This document shows positions 56,922-64,000 of a DNA stretch of 64,000 nt, in pieces. The notes under the pieces are model-generated. The model was not told where the DNA came from and did not search any database. It worked only from the letters and a program-made list of their open reading frames with translations. The position numbers were made by a program, and so were the translations under genes. This DNA comes from Cytophagaceae bacterium (GTDB lineage Bacteria; Bacteroidota; Bacteroidia; Cytophagales; Cyclobacteriaceae): contig CP030886.1 in assembly GCA_006969745.1 (NCBI GenBank), positions 2,763,234-2,827,233 on the forward strand, given 5' to 3'. The first letter of the stretch is position 1. Every line of letters starts with the position of its first letter.

Positions 56922-57449
56922 TTACACTTTGTATTTCTGTTTTAAAAATTCGATGGTGCTTTCCAGATCAAAGTTCTTTTGAAGGATAAAGCGTGTGGCC
57001 ATGCCATCCATTAGGGTGAGCAGTAGATTCGCCTCCTTTTCTGGATTGAGATAGCGCAATTCGGTAAAAGCGGTGACCAATGCCTGCTCCACAGCTTCTG
57101 TCTTGTGCTCACCATAGATTTCCAATTCCCACTTTATCTTAAACTGGAGTTTCCAAAATGCAATCGCATTTGGATCCTGACTTGTTTTAATAATGATTTC
57201 AATGAATTTGCGAATCACTTCTTTTGGGTCAGTTTCCGTGATGACATCTGCAAAAAGAACCTTCGCCTGTTCTTCACCGAGCTGGATGATAGACGTAAGC
57301 AATCCTTCCTTATTTCCAAAATGACGAAAAATCAAACCTTCGGAAACTTCAGCACGCTTAGCGACCTTGCTGGTAGAAGTGCTTCGGTAGCCTTCTTCAG
57401 CAAAAAGTGACAATGCGGCATTCAATATTTTTTCTTGCTTTTCTGTCAT
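56922..57449 (-). CDS. TetR/AcrR-family transcriptional repressor
   Basis: 175 aa. N-terminal HTH domain ILNAALSLFAEEGYRSTSTS, VAKRAEVSEGLIFRHFGNKE, followed by a helical ligand-binding domain. The palindrome AAGTGAGTAATCACTT lies 2 bp upstream of its start and overlaps its promoter, and again before the downstream SDR gene, so it probably represses itself and the SDR gene. The ligand is unknown. Divergent from a metallo-hydrolase gene. Confidence 0.92.
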   Translation of the reverse strand: MTEKQEKILNAALSLFAEEGYRSTSTSKVAKRAEVSEGLIFRHFGNKEGLLTSIIQLGEEQAKVLFADVITETDPKEVIRKFIEIIIKTSQDPNAIAFWKLQFKIKWELEIYGEHKTEAVEQALVTAFTELRYLNPEKEANLLLTLMDGMATRFILQKNFDLESTIEFLKQKYKV

Positions 57450-57451
57450 AA

Positions 57452-57467
57452 AAGTGAGTAATCACTT
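57452..57467. promoter_or_regulatory. TetR operator 2, at the TetR promoter
   Basis: AAGTGA-GTAA-TCACTT, identical over 16 bp to the core of the palindrome at 56885-56906. It lies between the TetR start (57449) and its -7 element (57469-57476), overlapping the expected transcription start. It is also 36 bp upstream of the divergent metallo-hydrolase ATG. Confidence 0.8.
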
Positions 57468-57468
57468 A

Positions 57469-57476
57469 CAAATTTA
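57469..57476 (-). promoter_or_regulatory. Bacteroidota -7 promoter element of the TetR gene
   Basis: TAAATTTG on the minus strand fits the TAnnTTTG consensus and sits directly upstream of operator 2, so repressor bound there would cover the start of transcription. Confidence 0.55.
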
Positions 57477-57503
57477 TAAAAAGTATTTAAATTGCCACGC
57501 ATT

Positions 57504-58637
57504 ATGAAAATATTTAAGCGAATTATGCTGGTAATTATCTCTATCATCCTCTTGATTGTCGTATCTGTCATTATTTTCTTCCGAACGGTACCTCAGATTG
57601 GAGGAAAAGCCTCCGGTGATCGATTGGAACGTATGCAAAGCGCTCCAAACTTCAATGATGGAAAGTTTCAAAACACCGTAGAAACGAATATGGATATGAG
57701 TTTCAAAGATGTACGAAGGACATTAGCTCATTATTTATTCGCAGATAAAACCTATAAAAACCCACAAGAGACGATTCAGGTAAAGCCGTTCGATGCTCAA
57801 GCTTTTGCACAGGTTCCAGATGATAGTATAGCATTTACATGGTTCGGACATTCCACCATTCTTATGCGAATAAACGGAGTTACCATCCTGGCCGACCCTG
57901 TATTGGAAGGAAAGCGAGCATCCATGTTTTCATTTATGGGCCCGGAACGCTTCGATTATTCTAATCACATCAGTGTCGATCAACTTCCTGCTATTGACGT
58001 GGTTATTCTCTCGCACGATCATTACGACCACCTGGACTATCCAACTATTAAGGCTTTAAAAGAAAAAGTGAACCGTTTCTATTTGCCATTGGGAGTAGGT
58101 GCGCATTTTGAAGCCTGGGGTGTACCAGCTGAGCATATCACAGAACTTAATTGGTGGGATGAAATTGAATTGAATGGATTGAAGCTTGCATTTACACCAA
58201 CACGGCACTTTTCAGGACGCGGCTTTGGCGATCGATTTAAAACGCTTTGGGGTTCCTGGGTGATCATCGGGAATAACAAGCGGCTGTATTTCAGTGGAGA
58301 TAGTGGCTACTTTCCTGGGTTTAAGGAGATAGGAGAGCGGTATGGCCCGTTTGACCTTACCTTCATGGAATGTGGAGCCTATAATGAAGGCTGGAGTGAA
58401 ATTCACATGTTCCCGGAGGAAACCGCTCAAGCCCATCTGGATGTAAAAGGGAAACTACTTATGCCTATTCATTGGGGAAAATTCGATCTTAGCTTGCATC
58501 CGTGGAAGGAATCTGTAGATCGCTTGAATGCCAAGGCCAAAGAAGAAAATATTACATTGTTTACGCCTGAAATTGGACAAATGGTTTCATTATCTGACAG
58601 CAGCGATTTGGATCCATGGTGGCAAGAATTGGATTAA
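57504..58637 (+). CDS. MBL-fold metallo-hydrolase (NAPE-PLD/UlaG-like), membrane-anchored
   Basis: 377 aa from ATG 57504 (a TTG four codons earlier is weaker). N-terminal membrane segment ~7-28. The metallo-beta-lactamase fold has WFGHSTILMRINGVTILADP, the metal motif ILSHDHYDHLDYPT (HxHxDH), TPTRHFSGRGFGD, YFSGDSGYFPGF and PIHWGKFDLSLHPW. The arrangement is like N-acylphosphatidylethanolamine phospholipase D. A lipid phosphodiester substrate is plausible. Divergent from the TetR gene; operator 2 lies upstream. Confidence 0.88.
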   Translation: MKIFKRIMLVIISIILLIVVSVIIFFRTVPQIGGKASGDRLERMQSAPNFNDGKFQNTVETNMDMSFKDVRRTLAHYLFADKTYKNPQETIQVKPFDAQAFAQVPDDSIAFTWFGHSTILMRINGVTILADPVLEGKRASMFSFMGPERFDYSNHISVDQLPAIDVVILSHDHYDHLDYPTIKALKEKVNRFYLPLGVGAHFEAWGVPAEHITELNWWDEIELNGLKLAFTPTRHFSGRGFGDRFKTLWGSWVIIGNNKRLYFSGDSGYFPGFKEIGERYGPFDLTFMECGAYNEGWSEIHMFPEETAQAHLDVKGKLLMPIHWGKFDLSLHPWKESVDRLNAKAKEENITLFTPEIGQMVSLSDSSDLDPWWQELD

Positions 58638-58700
58638 GTGAGTAAATAGACTTTGATTATTTCTCATAACTGGTGCCGCTTTTTATGGTATATTCAAAGC

Positions 58701-59501
58701 ATGAAAGCATTGGCCTATTTTTCTATTCTTATTTCCTGTCTTCAATTAACTGGCCAGGAAAGTGATCCAACTAAATTCACAGCAGAGTATTATCGAGCAG
58801 GATATACATTCGATGTGTTCGATGATCAACTATCAGACTGGCATACAGGTTATGTTGGAATAAAGATCTCAAATGAAATTTGGCAGTTTTTGCCCGGAAT
58901 AAATGTAGGACAAAGATTTGATCAAACAGGGATCAACATACAGACCGAGACCTATAGAAGTTTCAGCAATAAGGACTATTTGCAGATAGATCTGGATTAC
59001 TCTCCCGATGCTATTTTTCCAACTTTCAGGGCCGGCATAGAATATTACAATCCCTTCGGTGAATGGGAACATTCCTTAGGCGTTAGATATTTGAAATTTG
59101 AGACAACAGGCGCCTTGGTTCTTGTATCGAAAAGCCTTTCCAAATATTATGGCAATAACCTGAGCATTATTCGCCTCAATGGAGCTTGGGCTTTTGATGG
59201 AGGAGACTTTACTAATTATGGGGCATTTCTCCAGCATCGATACTACTTCAGCGACTCGAAGTATCTGGCTTTCTTTGGTTCATACGGATTTGATACTTCT
59301 TTAATATTGGTTGGTGACAATGCTTCTATTTCCTCCAATGATCCTTATTTGGTCTCTCTTGGAGCGAAGTATGAAACAGATTTTAACAAGCGTAAAAAGT
59401 GGCAATTTATTTATACCTGGACTCGATACGACTTTCAGGTTACCGAACGAAACCAACATACCTTATCCGTTTTCTTCATTCTGAGTAAAGAAGATTCTTA
59501 G
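58701..59501 (+). CDS. Predicted outer-membrane beta-barrel protein (YaiO-like, tentative)
   Basis: 266 aa from ATG 58701, chosen because MKALAYFSILISCLQLTGQ is a signal peptide; the longer frame is rejected. Mature part is rich in alternating aromatic strands: YYRAGYTFDVFDDQLSDWH, GVRYLKFETTGALVLVSKSL, FLQHRYYFSDSKYLAFFGS, YTWTRYDFQVTERNQHTLSV, ending in Phe-rich VFFILS. This fits an outer-membrane barrel. Family name YaiO is a guess from the pattern. Confidence 0.65.
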   Translation: MKALAYFSILISCLQLTGQESDPTKFTAEYYRAGYTFDVFDDQLSDWHTGYVGIKISNEIWQFLPGINVGQRFDQTGINIQTETYRSFSNKDYLQIDLDYSPDAIFPTFRAGIEYYNPFGEWEHSLGVRYLKFETTGALVLVSKSLSKYYGNNLSIIRLNGAWAFDGGDFTNYGAFLQHRYYFSDSKYLAFFGSYGFDTSLILVGDNASISSNDPYLVSLGAKYETDFNKRKKWQFIYTWTRYDFQVTERNQHTLSVFFILSKEDS

Positions 59502-59553
59502 AAGAATCAATCAGTCACATGCGCTAACTTTAGGCTAAACCTAAAAATTAAGC

Positions 59554-61191
59554 ATGATGAGATTTTTTAGCATTCTGGTAGTAGCAGCGATTATTTGTAC
59601 TTCTTGCAATAATTCTGAATCAAGCGCTACAACAAAAGAAATAGCCAGGGTAGAAGCTTCATACGAAGATTTGACAGCCCTTTTCGCTGAATGGCGTGAG
59701 TTTGAAAATCCACCACTATTGAATGGAGCTCCAGATTACAGAAATACTACTTTTAAATCTCGTCAACCTCAATTTGAAGAACTTCAGAAAAGGCTTTTAT
59801 CCATGGATACAGTAGGCTGGACAGTGCCTCAAAAGATCGATTGGAAGATTGTCTGGGCGGAGATGAATGGATATGATTTCAATAGACGAATTCTAAAGCC
59901 ATGGGAGCGAGATCCGGCTTTTTATAAATCTGTGTGGACCTATCGTAGTGATGTTCCTGCCCACGAGGGTCCTACACATCACGGGACGACAGAAATTTGG
60001 CAATATGATTTTCCACTAGACGAGGAATCCAAAACAAAGTTCCTTGCGGACCTTGCGGTTATCCCAACGCTCAATGAACAGGCAAAAACTAATTTAACCG
60101 GCAATGCACGAGACCTCTGGATTACCGGCATACGAACAATCAAGTTTCAAAGCGAGGTACTCGGTATGGTGATGAACTCGGATGAGATGGCTCATGATCA
60201 AGAGGTAGTTGATGCGTTAGCATCGGCAAAAACTTCAACTGATGACTTCATATCATGGTTAGAAGATCAAGTAGACTCGAAAGATGGGCCGTCAGGCATA
60301 GGCAAAGAGAATTATACGTGGTACTTGCAAAATGTGCATATGGTGCCACTTAACTGGGATGACGAAGTAATGATTTTGAAACGTGAACTTGCCAGGGCTT
60401 GGTCAGCGCTGAAATTGGAGGAGCATAGAAATAGATCATTACCTCAAATAGAATCGGTAGAATCTGAGGAAGCCTATGATGCCATTGCAGATCGTGCTGC
60501 TTCGAGCTTAATTCAATTTTTAGATAATGAGGAGATAGTAACTGTCAAAGACTATTTTGAACCAGCTTTACGCGAGCACCTGGGTTCGTTTACTCCAAAA
60601 GAAACACGGAATTTCTTTGCTATCACAGCTCATCATGATCCAAGGCCATTGTTTTCACACTTCTATCATTGGTTTGAGTTGGCTCGAATGGACATAGAGC
60701 CAAACGGCAGTCCAATTAGGAAAGGACCTTTGCTTTACAATATTTTCGATAGTAGAAACGAAGGCACCGCTACTGCTGTAGAGGAGATGTTTATGGATGC
60801 GGGTTTGTATGATGACAATCCACGTGTACGAGAGATTGTCTACATCATGATCGCGCAACGTGCGGCAAGAGGATTAGGATCATTATATGCCCATGCCAAT
60901 GAAATGACGATGGAGGAGGCTGGTAAAATTCATTCTGAGTTTACTCCCAGAGGTTGGATGAAGACAGAGAAAGAGCTACTCATCTTTGAGCAGCATTTAT
61001 ATCTAAGGCAGCCTGGATATGGCACCAGTTATATTACCGGAAAGTATTTACTAGAAGATGCAATGATGGCATTTGCCCATAAAAAAGAAAAGCAGAACAA
61101 ACCATTTGTTCTGCGTGAATACTTTGATTCGCTCAATGCTATTGGGAATATACCAATAGCACTTGCCAAGGAAGAAATGGTTAGTGATTAA
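59554..61191 (+). CDS. DUF885 lipoprotein (putative peptidase-like)
   Basis: 545 aa. Lipobox CTSC (Cys ~18). Long helical protein of the DUF885 type: [20 protein letters not shown], the central [15 protein letters not shown] and [21 protein letters not shown] zinc-metallopeptidase-like role has been proposed for the family, but the usual HExxH helix is replaced here by AVEEM and no clear metal ligands remain, so activity is doubtful. Its stop overlaps the next minus-strand gene by 4 bp. Confidence 0.8.
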   Translation: MMRFFSILVVAAIICTSCNNSESSATTKEIARVEASYEDLTALFAEWREFENPPLLNGAPDYRNTTFKSRQPQFEELQKRLLSMDTVGWTVPQKIDWKIVWAEMNGYDFNRRILKPWERDPAFYKSVWTYRSDVPAHEGPTHHGTTEIWQYDFPLDEESKTKFLADLAVIPTLNEQAKTNLTGNARDLWITGIRTIKFQSEVLGMVMNSDEMAHDQEVVDALASAKTSTDDFISWLEDQVDSKDGPSGIGKENYTWYLQNVHMVPLNWDDEVMILKRELARAWSALKLEEHRNRSLPQIESVESEEAYDAIADRAASSLIQFLDNEEIVTVKDYFEPALREHLGSFTPKETRNFFAITAHHDPRPLFSHFYHWFELARMDIEPNGSPIRKGPLLYNIFDSRNEGTATAVEEMFMDAGLYDDNPRVREIVYIMIAQRAARGLGSLYAHANEMTMEEAGKIHSEFTPRGWMKTEKELLIFEQHLYLRQPGYGTSYITGKYLLEDAMMAFAHKKEKQNKPFVLREYFDSLNAIGNIPIALAKEEMVSD

Positions 61192-61652
61192 GCGTTTTCC
61201 TCCGCTTCTTCTTTCTTCGTTTCCTCTACTGGCTCCTTTGTTTCGTTTTCAGGTTGAGCTTCAGAAACTTGCTCTTCTGCAGTTTCAACCTCGTGACGAG
61301 TAACAGTAAGCATAAATTGCTTATCCATTTTAAACTCATACATGGCTTCTTCCAGGAGTTCGTACGCGGTGTTGGACTTTAACAGAATCTCTAAAAGATC
61401 CTGAGCCACCACAGACATTTTAATGTTGTTCTGAGCACGACGCTTATATGCTTCCAGAGTAAATGCATGCCCCCCTCTTTCTTTCGGATTGAGATCACGA
61501 AATTCGTGTGCTATGAATTGATACTCTTGCGGTGCTTCCGCAGCATCTCTCATAAGTTTAAGAAGTACCGGTTTGTACTTATTCCAAAGTAATACGTAAA
61601 GGCTATGATTGACTGGATATGAAGGCATGGTTATTTGTTTTAAAGTTTTCAT
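61188..61652 (-). CDS. Hypothetical protein with acidic tail
   Basis: 154 aa. Residues 1-~115 are helical with charged/aromatic patches ([58 protein letters not shown]); residues ~120-154 are Glu/Thr/Lys-rich disorder ([18 protein letters not shown]). Not recognised. A -7 promoter match (61763-61770) gives a ~105-nt 5' region. Its 3' end overlaps the DUF885 stop. Confidence 0.7.
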   Translation of the reverse strand: MKTLKQITMPSYPVNHSLYVLLWNKYKPVLLKLMRDAAEAPQEYQFIAHEFRDLNPKERGGHAFTLEAYKRRAQNNIKMSVVAQDLLEILLKSNTAYELLEEAMYEFKMDKQFMLTVTRHEVETAEEQVSEAQPENETKEPVEETKKEEAEENA

Positions 61653-61762
61653 TCAGATCTCCTATTTAGAGACCGTCAGTGGAATGAAGAACCATCTGAG
61701 ATGATTGGTCTTTAGCCGTACGATCAGCCCTCGCCTCTGAACATACCTCCTTTCGCACCATA

Positions 61763-61770
61763 CAAAGGTA
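61763..61770 (-). promoter_or_regulatory. Probable Bacteroidota -7 element, gene 61188-61652
   Basis: TACCTTTG on the minus strand fits TAnnTTTG, 17 bp downstream of the tex stop. It implies its own transcript with a long leader. No clear -33 element at the right spacing. Confidence 0.4.
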
Positions 61771-61786
61771 GTGGATTTAATCGAAC

Positions 61787-64000
61787 CTACTTTCCAAACT
61801 TCCCTTTGAGCATCGCAAGCTTGGCTTGAAGGTCGCCATCTGGTACCTTTTCTTCCTTGGGCTTGTATTCCTGCTGCTTTTTAGGGTGAGTCTTTTTTTC
61901 ACTTCTTTTTACTTGAGGTGCATCACTTTTCATGGAGAGTGAAATGCGTTTTCTTGCAACATCTACTTCCAGAACCTTCACGGTCACTTTTTGCCCAAGT
62001 TTTACAACTTGAGTTGGATCAGACACAAATGAATTGGAAAGATGACTGATATGCACCAATCCATCCTGATGCACACCAATGTCTACAAAAGCTCCAAACT
62101 TGGTAATGTTTGTAACCACTCCCGGCAAACTCATGCCTTGTTTTAGATCGGTGATTTCATTCACTCCTTCTTGAAATTGTACAGCCTCAAACTGATCTCG
62201 CGGATCACGACCCGGGCGATCCAGCTCATCCATGATGTCCTTGAGAGTTGGCAATCCTACCTCATCGTTCACGTATTGATTGAGGTTGATTTGCTTTCTA
62301 AGCTCAGCTTTGGTCATCAAATCACGCACAGAAGCCTGGGCATCTTTCGCCATTTGCTCCACAGTTTTGTAGCGCTCCGGATGAACAGCACTTTTATCCA
62401 GTGGGTTTTTTGCTCCCTCTATTCGAAGAAATCCTGCAGCCTGCTCAAAGGCTTTGTCACCAAGTCGTGGTACTTTTTTTAGCGCTTCACGCGAATCAAA
62501 TGGCCCATTTTCATTTCTAAACTTCACAATGTTGTCAGCAATTTGTGGACCGAGGCCTGAAACGTACGTAAGCAGCTGCTTACTGGCGGTGTTTAATTCA
62601 ACACCTACATTATTCACACACGCCATCACAACATCATCCAAAGATTTTTTCAATGCGTTTTGATCCACATCGTGTTGATATTGACCCACACCTATGGACT
62701 TGGCATCAATCTTAACCAATTCCGCCAATGGATCCATCATCCTTCTTCCAATGGATACAGATCCACGAACAGTCACGTCTTCATCGGGGAATTCATCACG
62801 AGCTACTTCTGAAGCTGAATAGATGGACGCACCACTTTCATTTACCATGGCAACGATTACACTGGCGGGTAATCCAAGTTTTTTCACAAAAGACTCTGTT
62901 TCACGACTTGCTGTCCCGTTTCCAATGGCGATCGCTTCTATCTGATGTTTTTCAACAAGATGCTTCACGGTCTCTCCTGCTCTGGCTAAGTCTTTTTGAG
63001 GCTCGTTGGGATAAATAGCCGTAAACTCGAGCAATTTCCCTTGCTTGTCCAGGCAGACGACCTTACACCCTGTTCGGAATCCAGGGTCAATTGCCATTAC
63101 TGCCTTTTGTCCGAGAGGTGCTGCCATTAGGAGCTGTTTTAGATTTTCAGCAAATACCACGATAGCTTCCTCGTCTGCCTTCTTCTTGCTCTCCATTCGT
63201 ACCTCCGTCTCGATGCTCACACTCATCAGGCGTTTATAGCAATCCTTAATAGCAGCTTTCACATGTCCGCTTGCCTCGCTATTTGCTTTCACAAATTGCC
63301 TCTCCAGTATGTCAATTGCTTCCTCCTCCTCAGGCGATATATTCATTGAAAGAAAGCCTTCTTTTTCACCGCGACGAATCGCCAGCAATCGGTGGGACGG
63401 AATTTTATTGATTGGTTCATCCCACTCAAAATAGTCTTTGTATTTCTGAGCATCAGCTTCTTTTTCTTTACTCTTCAATACCTTGGAAGAAATGATGCCC
63501 TTCTTGATGAACAGCTCCCGTATTTTCTGCCTGGCTTCTGCGTCTTCATTAATGGTTTCCGCAATAATGTCACGTGCACCCTGCAATGCTTCTTCTACTG
63601 ATTCGACTCCTTTTTCAGAATCAATAAATTGTGATGCTTCTGTTTGGGTATCAAAATTTCCCTGATCGAGAATTTTAATTGCCAATGGTTCCAGGCCTTT
63701 CTCTTTAGCCACACTCGCTTTGGTCTTGCGCTTTGGTTTATATGGAAGGTAAAGATCTTCCAGAGCAGTCATTGTCTCGGCTTCATTTATTCGCTTCTCA
63801 AGTTCTGGAGTTAGTTTTTCTTGCTCTTTAATTGACTTTAAAATGGCTTCCCTTCGTGTGTCCAAATCCCTGAGCTGCTGTATTCGATCTCTAACGCCAG
63901 CTACCTGCAGATCATCCAGACTCCCGGTCACTTCCTTTCTATATCTGGATATAAAAGGAACGGTGGCTCCTTCGTCTAGCAATGCAACTGTAGCTGTGAC
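61787..64000 (-). CDS. tex: Tex-family RNA-binding transcription accessory protein, partial
   Basis: 738 codons visible; the frame is open to base 64000 and the N-terminal residues lie outside the window (the first codons here read VTATVALLDEGATVPFISRY). It has the Tex N-terminal helical region, YqgF-like RNase-H domain (KAVMAIDPGFRTGCKVVCLD), helix-hairpin-helix part (TYVSGLGPQIADNIVKFRNE) and a C-terminal S1 RNA-binding domain (GVVTNITKFGAFVDIGVHQD) with a basic tail. It binds RNA and affects transcription and toxin expression in other bacteria. Complete at the C terminus. Confidence 0.96.
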   Translation of the reverse strand, partial: VTATVALLDEGATVPFISRYRKEVTGSLDDLQVAGVRDRIQQLRDLDTRREAILKSIKEQEKLTPELEKRINEAETMTALEDLYLPYKPKRKTKASVAKEKGLEPLAIKILDQGNFDTQTEASQFIDSEKGVESVEEALQGARDIIAETINEDAEARQKIRELFIKKGIISSKVLKSKEKEADAQKYKDYFEWDEPINKIPSHRLLAIRRGEKEGFLSMNISPEEEEAIDILERQFVKANSEASGHVKAAIKDCYKRLMSVSIETEVRMESKKKADEEAIVVFAENLKQLLMAAPLGQKAVMAIDPGFRTGCKVVCLDKQGKLLEFTAIYPNEPQKDLARAGETVKHLVEKHQIEAIAIGNGTASRETESFVKKLGLPASVIVAMVNESGASIYSASEVARDEFPDEDVTVRGSVSIGRRMMDPLAELVKIDAKSIGVGQYQHDVDQNALKKSLDDVVMACVNNVGVELNTASKQLLTYVSGLGPQIADNIVKFRNENGPFDSREALKKVPRLGDKAFEQAAGFLRIEGAKNPLDKSAVHPERYKTVEQMAKDAQASVRDLMTKAELRKQINLNQYVNDEVGLPTLKDIMDELDRPGRDPRDQFEAVQFQEGVNEITDLKQGMSLPGVVTNITKFGAFVDIGVHQDGLVHISHLSNSFVSDPTQVVKLGQKVTVKVLEVDVARKRISLSMKSDAPQVKRSEKKTHPKKQQEYKPKEEKVPDGDLQAKLAMLKGKFGK

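Noticed and set aside
61653-61786. tRNA or riboswitch in the tex downstream gap
   Set aside because: No cloverleaf or known riboswitch core; only short imperfect stems.

Overview
The window looks like chromosome of a member of the Bacteroidota, most likely a marine Cytophagales-type bacterium. This is inferred from gene content: a hybrid sensor kinase/AraC regulator, a C-terminal type IX secretion sorting domain, Bacteroidota-style promoter -7 elements (TAnnTTTG), many short MKK-type signal peptides and lipoboxes, and the monomeric NADP isocitrate dehydrogenase. No rRNA, tRNA, CRISPR array, intact insertion sequence or prophage was seen.

Layout. 1-371 holds the 5' part of a C5-cytosine DNA methyltransferase that runs off the left edge, followed by about 860 bp without a supportable gene. 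1230-7960 carries a hybrid sensor kinase broken by two compensating frameshifts, a large FG-GAP/Ig-like secreted protein, an S33-type peptidase and a relic of a DUF418 gene. 7962-10182 holds small accessory genes (DUF1801, DinB-like, XRE regulator with a membrane partner). 10186-17258 is the histidine operon on the minus strand (hisG-hisD-hisC/B fusion-hisH-hisA-hisF-hisIE). It is preceded by a clear attenuator: a 19-residue leader peptide with six His codons followed by a 13-bp terminator hairpin. 17297-30680 is mostly housekeeping (superoxide dismutase, tadA, aspS, glycerophosphodiesterase, amidohydrolase, nitronate monooxygenase, panB, icd). 30781-42093 is a molybdenum-enzyme island: a Tat-exported two-subunit molybdo-hydroxylase faces a ten-gene operon with all the cofactor-building and maturation steps. 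42212-44563 is a large GAF-domain protein of unknown role. 44628-49210 is a five-gene run that splits the parts of animal ACAD10/ACAD11 (kinase plus acyl-CoA dehydrogenase) into separate genes alongside two short-chain dehydrogenases and a histidine phosphatase. 49313-64000 holds envelope and regulatory genes, an erythromycin-esterase-like gene joined to a carboxypeptidase-regulatory-like gene through a dnaX-like slippery site, a TetR/SDR/metallo-hydrolase locus with matching palindromic operators, and the 3' part of tex at the right edge.

How the genes work together. The histidine genes supply every step except histinol-phosphate dephosphorylation: the usual phosphatase half of HisB is missing and the dehydratase half is fused to HisC. 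The molybdenum island makes cPMP (MoaA, MoaC), molybdopterin (MoaD, MoaE, MoeB-rhodanese, probably fed with sulfur by a cysteine desulfurase), inserts Mo (MogA/MoaB-like domain, MoeA), probably forms a cytosine dinucleotide cofactor (MobA/MocA-like) and matures it (XdhC) for the divergent oxidoreductase. Two families of intergenic repeats are scattered through the window, and two of the repeat copies supply codons at the ends of his genes.
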